From: Pseudomonadota bacterium | Lineage (GTDB): Bacteria; Pseudomonadota; Gammaproteobacteria; Burkholderiales; Burkholderiaceae_C | Reading direction: 5' to 3' | Assembly: GCA_031119395.1 (NCBI GenBank) | Contig: JAVHYA010000013.1 | Coordinates: 1 to 64,000, forward strand | DNA length: 64,000 nt | Part shown: positions 20,850 to 31,097 of the stretch, piece after piece | Position numbering within the stretch: position 1 is the first letter of the stretch | How the letters are laid out: the number at the start of each line of letters is the position of its first letter | The notes under the pieces: generated by a model | Told to the model about the DNA's origin: nothing | Databases searched by the model: none | What the model saw: only the letters and a program-made list of their open reading frames with translations | Made by a program: the position numbers and the translations under genes

Positions 20850-22019
20850 TCACGGGCGCACGGCCTTGCGGTGCATGCGCCGCGATGCGCGCTCGGCCTT
20901 GCGCTGGCGCTTCTGCCAGCCCGACACCACCGCGCTCGCGACCGTCGCGGCGCCCAGCCACAGCAGCTGCTTCATCAGTCCCTCGGTGGCGCGCTGCACG
21001 CGCGCATCGATCTCGGCCTGGGCCGCCGCCGTGCGCGCCAGCGCCGCGTGGTCGGGCACGTCGGTGACCACCGGCGCCGCGCCGGCCGCGGATGCGACCT
21101 GAGCGGGCGCCGCGTCGGTGCCGGCATCGGCCACCGCCGCGGCGGCCTCGGTCGCGGCCACGGCCTGCGCACCGGCCACGGAGCCGTGCGCGTGGGCATA
21201 CACCTTGGTGAACTCGGCGCCCAGGAGGAAGATCTGTGCCGCGTAGTAGACCCACGCCAGCAGCACCACCAGCGAGCCGGCCGCCGCGTAGGACTCGTTC
21301 ATCCCGCTCTTGCCCAGGTACAGGCCGATCACGAACTTGCCGATCTCGAACAGCACCGCGGTCACCGCGGCGCCGATCCATACGTCGTGCCAGGCGATCG
21401 GCGCGGTGGGCATGAACTTGAAGATCATCGCGAACAGCAGCGTGGTGATGCCGATGGACACCGCGATGTTGAGCACTTGCAGCAGCACCGCCCAGCCCGG
21501 CAGGTAGCCGCCGGCCCAGGTGCCGAAGGCGGCCACGATGGTGCTCACCAGCAGCGACACCATCAGCAGGAAGGCCAGCGCCAGGATCAGCCCGAAGGAC
21601 AGGACCCGGGCGCGCAGCAGCGACCACACGCCGCTGGGCTTGGCGGCGGCGGGCACATGCCAGATGCGGTCGAGCGCGCTCTGCAGTTCGGCGAACACCG
21701 TGGTCGCGCCGACCAGCAGCACGCCCACGCTCAGCAGCCCCGCCAGGAGGCCCTTGGACGGCTCGCTCGCGCTCTTGACCAGGCCCTGCACGGCCAGCGC
21801 GCCGTCGCGCCCGATGAAACCCGAGAGCTGCGCCACGATCTCGCCCTGCACCGCCTCGCGCCCGAACAGGGCGCCCGCCACGGCGATCACGATCACCAGC
21901 AGCGGCGCCAGCGAGAACACGGTGTAGTAGCTGATCGCGGCGCCCATGCTGGGCGCGAAGTCGTCGGACCAGGCGGTGACCGCCTTCTTGGCGAGGTCGA
22001 GGAACTGCTTGGGCTGCAT
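20850..22019 (-). CDS. YihY/virulence factor BrkB family membrane protein
   Basis: KKAVTAWSDDFAPSMGAAISYYTVFSLAPLLVIVIAVAGALFGREAVQGEI; AGSLVVLLAWVYYAAQIFLLGAEFTKVYA. Confidence 0.93.
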   Translation of the reverse strand: MQPKQFLDLAKKAVTAWSDDFAPSMGAAISYYTVFSLAPLLVIVIAVAGALFGREAVQGEIVAQLSGFIGRDGALAVQGLVKSASEPSKGLLAGLLSVGVLLVGATTVFAELQSALDRIWHVPAAAKPSGVWSLLRARVLSFGLILALAFLLMVSLLVSTIVAAFGTWAGGYLPGWAVLLQVLNIAVSIGITTLLFAMIFKFMPTAPIAWHDVWIGAAVTAVLFEIGKFVIGLYLGKSGMNESYAAAGSLVVLLAWVYYAAQIFLLGAEFTKVYAHAHGSVAGAQAVAATEAAAAVADAGTDAAPAQVASAAGAAPVVTDVPDHAALARTAAAQAEIDARVQRATEGLMKQLLWLGAATVASAVVSGWQKRQRKAERASRRMHRKAVRP

Positions 22020-22217
22020 GGCGGGCGGCGTGGTGGGCGGCGTGATGGGCGTTGATCACCGAGCATGGCCCCGCGCAATGCGCCGGACGATCCGCCGGAC
22101 GCGATGGCATGGGTAGGCCAAGAGGCTGCCCGCGGCATCGCCCCGCGCGGACACGCCGCGCCGGATGCGCCGAGAATGCGCGACCGATCCCCGAACCCTT
22201 TCCAGCATTCGCCCGCC

Positions 22218-22697
22218 ATGACCATCACCAAGGACACCGTCGTCACCCTGCGCTACAAGGTTTCCGACCCGAAGACCGGCCAGGTCATCGAAGCCGCCAA
22301 GGAGCCCATGGCCTACCTGCATGGCGGCTACGACAACACGCTGCCCAAGATCGAGGAAGCCCTCGAGGGCAAGGACACCGGCTTCCAGACCACGCTGACG
22401 CTGGCGCCCGCCGACGCCTTCGGCGAGCGCGACGAGTCGCTGCTGCGCACCATTCCCAAGAGCGAGTTCCCGCCCGGCGTGAAGGTCGGCGGGCAGTTGC
22501 AGGGCCAGCTCGACGACGGCACGCAGCACGTGTTCAACGTCGTCAAGATCAAGGGCCCGCAGGTGCTGCTCGACGGCAACCACCCCTGGGCCGGCCGCAC
22601 ATTGAAGTTCGGCCTCACCGTCGTCGGCGTGCGGCCCGCCACCGAGGAAGAGATCGCCCACCGGCATGTGCACGGGGCGGGCGGGCATCACCACTGA
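22218..22697 (+). CDS. slyD: FKBP-type peptidyl-prolyl isomerase, SlyD-like with short His tail
   Basis: MTITKDTVVTLRYKVSDPKTGQVIE...PMAYLHGGYDNTLPKIEEALEGKDTGFQTTLTLAPADAFGERDESL; tail AHRHVHGAGGHHH. Confidence 0.9.
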   Translation: MTITKDTVVTLRYKVSDPKTGQVIEAAKEPMAYLHGGYDNTLPKIEEALEGKDTGFQTTLTLAPADAFGERDESLLRTIPKSEFPPGVKVGGQLQGQLDDGTQHVFNVVKIKGPQVLLDGNHPWAGRTLKFGLTVVGVRPATEEEIAHRHVHGAGGHHH

Positions 22698-22739
22698 GCG
22701 GCCTCCTGCAAGCCGCTTGGCTGGTGATTGGCGCTCAGC

Positions 22740-22871
22740 TCAGAGGCGCGTGCCCTCGTCGTCCGCCCGCGCGCATTCCTCGCGATGGGACAACCCCAAC
22801 AGGAACACGAAGCCCAGCCCGCTGAGCACCGCGATGGCCATGAGCCAGTCGAGCGTGGTGTCGATGTCCAT
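22740..22871 (-). CDS. 43-aa predicted single-pass membrane protein (not in supplied ORF track)
   Basis: MDIDTTLDWLMAIAVLSGLGFVFLLGLSHREECARADDEGTRL*, read from the minus strand. Confidence 0.5.
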   Translation of the reverse strand: MDIDTTLDWLMAIAVLSGLGFVFLLGLSHREECARADDEGTRL

Positions 22872-22880
22872 GGCAGCGGC

Positions 22881-23402
22881 TCAGCGGGTGAAGGTGTTGG
22901 CCACGCGACGCGAGGCGATGAAGTAGGGCACGCCCACGGCGCACAGCAGCGCCAGGGGCACCGCGGCGCGCCAGGGGTTGGGCGCGGCGCCCCAGGCCAC
23001 GGGCAGCTGGCCGGCCCACAGGGCGCCGATGCCCTGCAGTCCCAAGGCCAGGCCGAAGAAGGCGATCACGCGGCCCGGCGCGCTGGCGCGGCGGCGGAAG
23101 AAGGCCACGGCGGCCCACACGCCGACCACGAAGCCGACGATGCCCGCGAGGATCTCGAAGTGCAGCAGCGAGGGCAGCAGCGGGTGATAGCCCGGCGCGG
23201 CAGGCGAGGCGAGTTGCGCCCAGGCGCCGGGCTGCAGGAGTTGGTGGACCGTGCGCACGGCATCCGCCAGCAGGTACAGCGGCGCAGCCAGCAGTGCCAG
23301 GGCCGGCAGCAACAGCCAGCCGGCCAGGCCTTCGGGCCCGGGGCCCGGTGCGGCCACGGGGGCCCGTGCCGACGGTGCGAACGAGGAGGAGGACAACAGC
23401 AT
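22881..23402 (-). CDS. DUF2569-like membrane protein
   Basis: GPEGLAGWLLLPALALLAAPLYLLADAVRTV plus further hydrophobic segments. Confidence 0.7.
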   Translation of the reverse strand: MLLSSSSFAPSARAPVAAPGPGPEGLAGWLLLPALALLAAPLYLLADAVRTVHQLLQPGAWAQLASPAAPGYHPLLPSLLHFEILAGIVGFVVGVWAAVAFFRRRASAPGRVIAFFGLALGLQGIGALWAGQLPVAWGAAPNPWRAAVPLALLCAVGVPYFIASRRVANTFTR

Positions 23403-23556
23403 GGCGGCGACTCCACGGTGACGGACGGCCCCAGCGTAGCGCGCCCCGCCATGTCCTTGCGCGGACATTGGGCATAGAACCCCTCTGCCATTGGTTCGAC
23501 GGGAGAACCCCGCGGCGCGTGCCGTGCCCGCGCAGCGCGTCGCCGCGACGCCCGCT

Positions 23557-23934
23557 TCAGTGCACCGAGAGGGTGCCGCAGTAGGCCAGGAATTCCTCCA
23601 GCTCGCTGGACTTGTCGAAGACGGCATTGGCGCCCAGCTGCGCGCAGCGCTCGCGCATGGCCGGCGTGGCGTAGTTGCTCAGCACCACCACCCGCTGGTC
23701 GGGGCGGCGGCGCTTGCAGGCCTCGACCACGCCGAGGCCCGAGCCGTCCTTGAGGAAGAGGTCGATCACCGCCAGCCGCCAGTCGGCGGCATGGTCGCGG
23801 GTGAGCCAGGCGATCGCGTCCTCCTGCCCCTCGGCGACGCCGACGACCTGCGTGTCGCCCAGCTCCTCCATGGTGGGGATGAGGCTGTGGCGGATGAGGG
23901 CGTTGTCTTCGACGAGAAAGGCGGGAGCGGGCAT
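23557..23934 (-). CDS. Stand-alone receiver (REC) domain protein, paralogue 1
   Basis: MPAPAFLVEDNALIRHSLIPTMEELG...LAVIDLFLKDGSGLGVVEACKRRRPDQRVVVLSNYATPAMRERCAQLGANAVFDKSSELEEFLAYC. Confidence 0.9.
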   Translation of the reverse strand: MPAPAFLVEDNALIRHSLIPTMEELGDTQVVGVAEGQEDAIAWLTRDHAADWRLAVIDLFLKDGSGLGVVEACKRRRPDQRVVVLSNYATPAMRERCAQLGANAVFDKSSELEEFLAYCGTLSVH

Positions 23935-24058
23935 GAGCAGACCCTGTGGTGTATGGAGCTTGTGACAGGAACTTAAGGCCGCGCGCACCGATGTCAGTGG
24001 GTGCGAGGCCGGCTGCCTGCGCAGGACCAAACCTACGCCGCGGTGCAACATGTTTCGG

Positions 24059-24120
24059 TTTGCTCCTGATTTCATAGCGCCATGCGCAAGCTGCACGGGC
24101 GCTTTGGGCCTATTCGACCG
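24059..24120 (+). repeat. Dispersed ~65-bp repeat, copy d
   Basis: tttgctcctgatttcatagcgccatgcgcaagctgcacgggcgctttgggcctattcgaccg. Confidence 0.7.
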
Positions 24121-24223
24121 GGGGATTTACGACCGCCGCCGGTACAATGCACGCTGGGTGTCCGGCAGCTTCATGCCGGGCAGGTTCATGCGCAGGTCGG
24201 GCCGCCGCGCGGTTGGACTTCGC

Positions 24224-25495
24224 ATGCACACCCTGTCGTCTCCCACGGCCGTCCAGGTCGTCGCCGCCGCGCTTTTCGCGCTGGCCCTCATCCACACCTT
24301 CGCGGCGCGCCAGTTCGAGCGCCTGGCGCACCGCTACCCCCGCCACGGCGGCCTGTTCCACCTGCTGGGCGAGGTCGAGGTCGTCTTCGGCGCCTGGGCC
24401 ATCGTGCTGGTGGCCGCGATGGCGCTGCTGCAGGGCGGCGCGCAGGCGCTGGCGTATGCCGAATCGCGCCAGTACACCGAGCCGCTCTTCGTGTTCGCGG
24501 TGATGGTGGTGGCCGCCTCGCGCCCGATCCTGGTCGCGGTGCAGGCGGGCGTCGATGCCCTGGCCCGCGTGCTGCCACTGCCCACACCGCTCGTGCGCGC
24601 CTGGCTGGGGCTGGCGGGCGTGCCGCTGCTGGGCTCGCTCATCACCGAACCGGCGGCGATGACGCTGGCGGCCCTGATGCTCGCGCCGCAGGTCTTCCAC
24701 GCCGGCGTGCCGCAGCGGCTGAAGTACTTCGCGCTGGGCGTGCTGTTCGTCAACGTGTCCATCGGCGGGACGCTGAGCGCCTTCGCGGCGCCGCCGGTGT
24801 TGATGGTCGCGGCCGCGTGGGGCTGGGACTCGCCGTTCATGCTGCAGACCTTCGGCTGGAAGGCGGCGATCGCCGTGGTGGCCAACGCCACGCTGGCCAC
24901 TTTCGCGCTGCGGCGGCACCTGCTTGCGCAGCCCGCGCCGGCCGGCCTGGCCGCGCCCGGCATGCCGCCGCTGGCGGTGGTGCTGGCGCACTTCGGCTTC
25001 CTGGCCGGCGTGGTGCTGATGGCCCACCACCCGGTGGCCTTCCTCGGCCTGTTCCTGATGTTCGTGGGCTACACCGCGGCCTACCCCCGGCACCAGAGCC
25101 CGTTGATCATCAAGGAGGCGCTGCTGGTGGCCTTCTTCCTCGCGGGCCTGGTGGTGCTGGGCGGCATGCAGCAGTGGTGGCTGCAGCCGATCGTGTCGGG
25201 GCTGTCGTCGGGCACGCTCTTCGTGGGCGCGGCCGCGCTCACGGCCATCACCGACAACGCGGCGCTCACCTACCTGGGCTCGCTGATCGAGGGCATGAGC
25301 GAATCGGCGCGCTACAGCCTGGTGGCCGGCGCGGTGGCGGGCGGCGGGCTGACGGTGATCGCCAACGCGCCCAACCCGGCCGGCGTGGCGCTGCTCAAGG
25401 CCGGCTTCGACGACGGCGCGGTGGGCGCGGGCGGCCTGCTGCTCGGGGCCTTGCTGCCCACGGCCGTCGCGCTCGCGGCGCTGTGGTGGCTGTGA
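24224..25495 (+). CDS. Putative Na+/H+ antiporter family membrane protein
   Basis: Multi-TM; SLITEPAAMTLAALMLAPQVF, SGTLFVGAAALTAITDNAALTYLGSLIEGM, VIANAPNPAGVALL. Confidence 0.85.
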   Translation: MHTLSSPTAVQVVAAALFALALIHTFAARQFERLAHRYPRHGGLFHLLGEVEVVFGAWAIVLVAAMALLQGGAQALAYAESRQYTEPLFVFAVMVVAASRPILVAVQAGVDALARVLPLPTPLVRAWLGLAGVPLLGSLITEPAAMTLAALMLAPQVFHAGVPQRLKYFALGVLFVNVSIGGTLSAFAAPPVLMVAAAWGWDSPFMLQTFGWKAAIAVVANATLATFALRRHLLAQPAPAGLAAPGMPPLAVVLAHFGFLAGVVLMAHHPVAFLGLFLMFVGYTAAYPRHQSPLIIKEALLVAFFLAGLVVLGGMQQWWLQPIVSGLSSGTLFVGAAALTAITDNAALTYLGSLIEGMSESARYSLVAGAVAGGGLTVIANAPNPAGVALLKAGFDDGAVGAGGLLLGALLPTAVALAALWWL

Positions 25496-25508
25496 GCCGG
25501 GCGCCGGC

Positions 25509-26933
25509 TCAGGGCTGCGGATCGACCGGCATCGGCGGCACGCCGCGCGCCTCGATGGCCTCGCCGGCCTCGAGCAGCAGGTCTTCGCGAAAACGCGCGG
25601 CCGTCAGCTGCACGCCGACCGGCGCGATGCCCTGCGGCCCCTCGGCCAGGCCGGTGCTCACCACCAGGCCCGGCAGGCCGACGAAGGGCAGCGCGATCAT
25701 GGTCGTCTGCGCGGCCCAGACGCGGGCATAGCGTTCCGGGCCCTGCAGGTCGGCATCGACCTCGAAGGGCAGCTCGCCCGAGGCAGGCAGCAGCACCAGC
25801 GGGTAGCGTTCGGCCAGGAAGCGCTGCCAGGCGCGCGCCACGGTGGCACGGCGCGACAGCACGGCCAGCACCTGCTCGGCCTTGACCTCACCGACCAGCT
25901 CGAACTGCCCGCGCAACGCGGCCAGCGCGCCGGCGTCACCCTCGCGCTCGGCGGTGGCCAGCTGCGCGGCGTAGCCGTCGCCCATCCACAGCGTGACCTG
26001 GTCGGCCACGGCGGCCTTCAGCGGCGGCAGCGCATCGACCTCGTCGACCGTCCAGCCGGCGTCGCGCAGGCGCGCGGCGGCTTCGCGCAACGCGGCCTCG
26101 ACCTCGGGTGCGGTGTCCATGCCGTCCGGCCGCACGCACAGCGCCGCCAGGCGCGGCACCGGCGCGCCCACCAGCGGCACGGGCATGTGCCACGCGTCGC
26201 GCGGGTCGGGCTGTGCCATCGCGGCCAGGCCCAGGCGCAGGTCGCTCACCTGGCGCGCGATCGGGCCGGAGACGGCGGTGATCTGCGGCCCGATGGCGCG
26301 CTCCGGCCCCGAGGCGTTCCACGCCGGCACGCGCCCGAGGCTGGGCCGCAGGCCGTGCACGCCGCAGGCGTAGGCCGGGTAGCGGATCGAGCCCGCGATG
26401 TCGGTGCCGTGCGCCAGCGCGCCGATGCCCGCGGCCACCGCCGAGGCCGCGCCGCCCGACGAACCGCCGGGCGTGAGGGCGGCATTGCGGGGATTGCGCG
26501 TGCGCCCGTGCAGCCGGTTGTCGGTGAACCAGCGGTAGCTGAAGGCCGGCGTGTTGGTGCGGCCCAGCAGCACGGCGCCGGCGCGCAGCAGGTTGTCGAC
26601 CACCGGGCTGTTCGTTGGCGCGACCAGGTCCTTCTGCAGGGTGACGCCGTTGGTCGTGGCGAAGCCGGCCTGGTCGGTGTTGACCTTGACGGTCACGGGC
26701 ACGCCGGCGAGCGGGCCCACCGCCTCGCCACGCGCCAGCGCGGCATCGACCTCGGCGGCGCGCTGCAGCACGGCGTCGGGCCGGTGATCGACGACGGCGT
26801 CGAGCCGCGGATTCACGGCATCGAGCCGCGCGAGCGCGTCGCGCGCGACCTCGGTGGCGGAGAGCTTGCGCTGAACGATCAGCGCGGCGAGGCGGGTGGC
26901 GGACAGGCGCCAGAGTTCGTCGGAAGAAGGCAT
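25509..26933 (-). CDS. Amidase (amidase signature family)
   Basis: PVTVKVNTDQAG (Lys), NAALTPGGSSGGAASAVAAGIGALAHGTDIAGSIRYPA (Ser-Ser-Lys signature). Confidence 0.92.
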   Translation of the reverse strand: MPSSDELWRLSATRLAALIVQRKLSATEVARDALARLDAVNPRLDAVVDHRPDAVLQRAAEVDAALARGEAVGPLAGVPVTVKVNTDQAGFATTNGVTLQKDLVAPTNSPVVDNLLRAGAVLLGRTNTPAFSYRWFTDNRLHGRTRNPRNAALTPGGSSGGAASAVAAGIGALAHGTDIAGSIRYPAYACGVHGLRPSLGRVPAWNASGPERAIGPQITAVSGPIARQVSDLRLGLAAMAQPDPRDAWHMPVPLVGAPVPRLAALCVRPDGMDTAPEVEAALREAAARLRDAGWTVDEVDALPPLKAAVADQVTLWMGDGYAAQLATAEREGDAGALAALRGQFELVGEVKAEQVLAVLSRRATVARAWQRFLAERYPLVLLPASGELPFEVDADLQGPERYARVWAAQTTMIALPFVGLPGLVVSTGLAEGPQGIAPVGVQLTAARFREDLLLEAGEAIEARGVPPMPVDPQP

Positions 26934-27076
26934 GGCCCGGGTGTAGCGGCTGGGCATGCGGCTGTCCAGCCCGGGCCCCGCACCATCGCTTTCGCGGCGA
27001 TCGTCACGAACGTGACGAATTCGGCCGCAAGGCCCGGCTGGCGGGCGCTGCAGGCCGATGGCACTTGGCGTTCCCG

Positions 27077-29191
27077 CTAGAAGGTCCAGCGCGCCGACAC
27101 GCGCACGCTGCGCGGCTCCATGGGGTGCACATGGCGGTCGTCGATGCCGCCGCCGCACAGGCCGCTGGCGACTTCGCGCGCCGAGCAGGAGGCGTACCAG
27201 TACTCGATGTCGTTGCCCTTGCGGCCCGCGAGGTTGAACACCTGCAACCCGAGCGTGAGCTGCCGGTTCACCGCGTAGCTGGTGCCGAGGTTCAGCACCG
27301 TGAGCGGGCGCGAGCGCACCGTGTTGGTCGTGTCCAGCGCCCGCGCGCCCATGTAGCGCAGGCGCAGCGAACTGGTCCACGGCCCCTGCTGCCACACCAC
27401 GCCCGCGGCGACCACGCGCTCGACGGCGTTGTCGATGAAGTTGCCCTCGCCCTCGGGCGCCGGGCCGCGCAAGCGCGCGCGGGAGATGGCGGCATCGGCC
27501 TCCACGCGCCAGTGCGGGTCGATCTGCCAGCGCAGCGTCGCCTCGATGCCGCGGCGCTTGCTGGCGCGCCCGGGCTCGGTGGTGCCGGCATCGCCGACGT
27601 AGACCAGTTCCGAATCGAGCCGCAGCTGCCACAGCGCGGCCGTCACCGTGAGCGCCTGGCTCGGCTGGAAGCGCCAACCGACTTCGGCCCCCCTGCCCTT
27701 GACCAGCGCCGGCACGCGCTCGGCGGCCTCGCCGGTCTGCGGGTCGAGCGCGATGGTGGCGCCGCGCACGTCGTTGCTGTGCAGGCCCACGCCGGCGTTG
27801 AGGTACAGCTCGTGCGATGGCGCCACGGTCCAGGCGAGGCCGGCCTTGGGGCTGAGCTGCCCGTCATGCCCGCGCCCGCTGTTGAGGGCGCCGTACACCG
27901 GCTCGCGGCCGCGCACGTCGTAGCGCAGCCAGTCGCCGCGCAGGCCCAGGTAGCCGCGGAAGGTGCCGGTGAAGTTCACGAGCTGCTGGCCATGGAGCGA
28001 CACGAGGTCCTGCGAGACCTTGTCGTTGCGCACGGTGCCGGTGCGCTGGCGCGCCACGGTCGGGTAGAGCCCCACCTCGCCGATGCGGTCGCCGCGCCAC
28101 TGGGCGCCGACGCTCAGCACGCCGTCGAGCGTGCCCAGCTTCACGGGGCGCACGTGCGCGGCCTGCGCGCCGAAGACGCGGCGCCGGTCGGTCTGCTCGA
28201 ACTGGTCGCCCTGCTCGGGGTGGTTCAGGAAGTAGGTGAAGTCCGAGAAGAGGTCGAAGCGGTAGTCGATGGCATAGGCGCTCAGCGTCGTCTCGCCCTC
28301 GGGACCCTTGTCGAACCACTGGCCCGACAGCGACAGCCGGCGCGTGCGGCCGCCGTCGGTGGGGTTCATGCTGCCGAAGCGCGAGAGCTCGCCGCTGTCG
28401 ATCAGCCGCTGGGGCACCTGGTCGGTCGAGTTCCAGCGGCTCTGGTAGGCCATGCCGGTGAGGCTGAAGCCGCGCGCGGACGTGCCCTGCGCATGGCGCA
28501 GCACCGCGTTGGCCTTGCGCAGGCGCTCGGGCACCTCCCACGGGCCGTCGTTGCCTTCGAGCTCGACAGCGCCGAGCCAGGTCTGGTCCTGCACGGTGCG
28601 CGAGCCGGCGGCCAGCAGGCGGCGCAAGGCGTGCGCGCCCAGCGTGATCTCTGCGAAGGGCCGTTCCAGCGCGCTGAGGTAGTCCAGGCTGGCGCTGCCA
28701 GCGAGCGAGAAGTCGCCGCCGTCGGCGAAGTACGGCCCCTTGCGGTAGCGCACGCCCGACACGAGCTCGGGGATGAGGAAGTTGAGGTCCGCGAAGCCCT
28801 GGCCGTGGCCGTGCGTGGGCATGTTGACGGGCATGCCGTCGACGGTGACGGCGAAGTCGGTGCCGTGGTCGAGGTTGAAGCCGCGCAGGAAGTACTGGTT
28901 GGCCTTGCCGTCGCCGGAGTGCTGCGTGGCGACCACGCCGGGCACGGCCTCGACGATGTCGCCCGGCCGCAGCTTGGGCCGCGACTGGAAGGACGCCTTC
29001 TCGGCCGCGCCCTCGCTGGCACTGTCGGCGCTGCCGATGGCTGCATCGCGCGGGCCCCGGACCTGCACCTCGGGCAGGTGCGCGGTGGCCGAAGCCGGCT
29101 CGGCCAGCGCCGTTCCCGTGGCGCCGGCGGCCCCGGCCAGCACGATGCCCAGGCGCCGCACGATGCGCCGTGCGCAAGTCATCTTCCTCAT
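27077..29191 (-). CDS. TonB-dependent outer-membrane receptor
   Basis: Plug domain LRPGDIVEAVPGVVATQHSGDGKANQYFLRGFNLDHGTDFAVTVDGMPVNMPTHGHGQGFADLNFLIPELV; C-terminal VRVSARWTF. Confidence 0.92.
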   Translation of the reverse strand: MRKMTCARRIVRRLGIVLAGAAGATGTALAEPASATAHLPEVQVRGPRDAAIGSADSASEGAAEKASFQSRPKLRPGDIVEAVPGVVATQHSGDGKANQYFLRGFNLDHGTDFAVTVDGMPVNMPTHGHGQGFADLNFLIPELVSGVRYRKGPYFADGGDFSLAGSASLDYLSALERPFAEITLGAHALRRLLAAGSRTVQDQTWLGAVELEGNDGPWEVPERLRKANAVLRHAQGTSARGFSLTGMAYQSRWNSTDQVPQRLIDSGELSRFGSMNPTDGGRTRRLSLSGQWFDKGPEGETTLSAYAIDYRFDLFSDFTYFLNHPEQGDQFEQTDRRRVFGAQAAHVRPVKLGTLDGVLSVGAQWRGDRIGEVGLYPTVARQRTGTVRNDKVSQDLVSLHGQQLVNFTGTFRGYLGLRGDWLRYDVRGREPVYGALNSGRGHDGQLSPKAGLAWTVAPSHELYLNAGVGLHSNDVRGATIALDPQTGEAAERVPALVKGRGAEVGWRFQPSQALTVTAALWQLRLDSELVYVGDAGTTEPGRASKRRGIEATLRWQIDPHWRVEADAAISRARLRGPAPEGEGNFIDNAVERVVAAGVVWQQGPWTSSLRLRYMGARALDTTNTVRSRPLTVLNLGTSYAVNRQLTLGLQVFNLAGRKGNDIEYWYASCSAREVASGLCGGGIDDRHVHPMEPRSVRVSARWTF

Positions 29192-29287
29192 CTCGTCGTG
29201 TCGTATGAATAAATCTAGATTCTTCATACATCGTGGCGGCGGAGCCATACGCCATCCGGCGAACGCGCGGCGCTCGCGCGGCGATGC

Positions 29288-30217
29288 TCAGGCCGCGGCC
29301 CGCACCGCCCGTGCGTAGGCCGTGGGCGTGTGGCCGACGTGCCGCGTGAAGGCCACGCTGAAGGCACTGCCCGAGCCGTAGCCCACGCGCTCGGCGATGT
29401 CCGCGGCCTTCAGCCGGCCCTCGCGCAGCAGCTCCCTGGCGATCTCCATGCGCCAGGCCAGCAGGTATTCCATGGGCGCGACGCCGACCGCGCGGGTGAA
29501 GCGTTCGTAGAAGCTCGAACGCGAGAGCGCCGCCGCCCGCGCCAGGCGCTCGACGGTCCAGGGCTGGTCGACACCGGCATGCATCTGCTCCAGCGCGACG
29601 GCCAGGCGCGGGTCGCCCAGCCCGCGCAGCAGGCCGGGCGGCGCCTGCTCCGGCGGCGTGGCGCGCATGGCCTCGACGAGCAGCAGCTCGACCAGCCGCG
29701 CGCGCACGAAGTCGCCGCCCGGGCGGGGGTCGGCGCTTTCCTCGGCCACCATGCGCACCAGCGCCGACAGCCGCGACGAACCCCGCACGCACACGAGGCC
29801 CGGCAGCAGCGCGACGAGCAAGGCCGGGTCCGCGCGGTCGAAGACGAAGGCGCCGCCCAGGGAGCGCATGTCCGGCGGGCCGGCGGGTTCGCCGTAGCGC
29901 AGCTCGCGGCCACCGGTGGGCAGCGCGTGCGGGTCCATGGCCACGGGCGCCGCCGCATCGCTGCTGGCCAGGGTGAAGGCCGGCGTGCGCGGCAGCAGCA
30001 CGAAGTCGCCCGCGCCGACCTCGATCGGCTCCTGCCCGTCGACGGCGAGGCGGCAGGTGCCCTCCAGAAAGATGCAGAAGGAGGGCCGGCCGTAGGCGGC
30101 GAATCGCACCGCCCAGTCGCCCTTGCCGCCGATGGCGTTGGCGAACACCGCGCGGGGGTGCAGCAGCGCCACCACCTGCGAGAGCGCGTCGGGGGAGTTC
30201 GGACGATCGCTAAACAA
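29288..30217 (-). CDS. AraC family transcriptional regulator with N-terminal cupin
   Basis: WTVERLARAAALSRSSFYERFTRAVGVAPMEYLLAWRMEIARELLREGRLKAADIAERVGYGSGSAFSVAFTRHVGHTP. Confidence 0.93.
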   Translation of the reverse strand: MFSDRPNSPDALSQVVALLHPRAVFANAIGGKGDWAVRFAAYGRPSFCIFLEGTCRLAVDGQEPIEVGAGDFVLLPRTPAFTLASSDAAAPVAMDPHALPTGGRELRYGEPAGPPDMRSLGGAFVFDRADPALLVALLPGLVCVRGSSRLSALVRMVAEESADPRPGGDFVRARLVELLLVEAMRATPPEQAPPGLLRGLGDPRLAVALEQMHAGVDQPWTVERLARAAALSRSSFYERFTRAVGVAPMEYLLAWRMEIARELLREGRLKAADIAERVGYGSGSAFSVAFTRHVGHTPTAYARAVRAAA

Positions 30218-30302
30218 TGACGGACTCTTTCATATCGAACATCCGGCCATGCTGGCCTACGCTGCAGCCTTCGTCAACCCACCCCTGCGAAGGAACCCCC
30301 TC

Positions 30303-31076
30303 ATGAAAACCGCCCTCGTCACCGGCTGCTCGTCCGGCTACGGCCTGCAGATCGCCCGCCACTTCCATGCCATGGGCTGGCGCGTCGTCGCCACCATGCG
30401 CCAGCCCCGGCCGGCCCTGCTGCCGGAGGCCGACACCATCCGGGTGCTGCCCCTGGACGTGACGGACGCACAGAGCATCGCGCGCCTGGTGGCGGCGGCC
30501 GGGCCGGTCGACGTGCTGGTCAACAACGCCGGACTCGGGCTCTTCGGCGCCTTCGAGGCGACGCCGTTGGCGACGGTGCGCGAGATCTTCGAGACCAACA
30601 CCTTCGGCACGATGGCCATGTGCCAGGCCTTCATCCCGCAGTGGCGCGCGCGCCGGTCGGGCATGGTGGTGAACGTGACCTCGAGCGCGACGCTGGCGCC
30701 CTTCCCGCTCGTGGCGGCCTACACCGCCAGCAAGTCGGCCATCGAGGGCTTCACCGAATCGCTGGCGCTCGAGCTGGCCGCCTTCGGCGTGCGTGCGCGG
30801 CTGGTCGAGCCGGGCTACTGCCCCGACACGCGCTTCGCCACCAATGGCGCCGTGCGGATGCAGGGACTGATCCCCGAGGCCTATGGCCGCTATGCGCAAG
30901 GCGTCTTCGAGCAGCTTGCCGGCGTCGGCGAAACGACGCAGCCCGCCGACGTGGCGCAGGCGGTGTGGCAGGCCGCGAACGACCCGTCGGGTCGCCTGCG
31001 CTTCGCGGCGGGCGCGGACGCGGTGGCCCTGGCCCGGGCAGGAAGCGGCGTCAGTGCCGATGCGTGCGCGGCCTGA
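30303..31076 (+). CDS. SDR family oxidoreductase
   Basis: MKTALVTGCSSGYGLQIARHFHAMGWRVVATMR; VDVLVNNAGLGLFG; AAYTASKSAIEG. Confidence 0.93.
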   Translation: MKTALVTGCSSGYGLQIARHFHAMGWRVVATMRQPRPALLPEADTIRVLPLDVTDAQSIARLVAAAGPVDVLVNNAGLGLFGAFEATPLATVREIFETNTFGTMAMCQAFIPQWRARRSGMVVNVTSSATLAPFPLVAAYTASKSAIEGFTESLALELAAFGVRARLVEPGYCPDTRFATNGAVRMQGLIPEAYGRYAQGVFEQLAGVGETTQPADVAQAVWQAANDPSGRLRFAAGADAVALARAGSGVSADACAA

Positions 31077-31097
31077 GGCGGCCCCGCGGGCCGTCGC

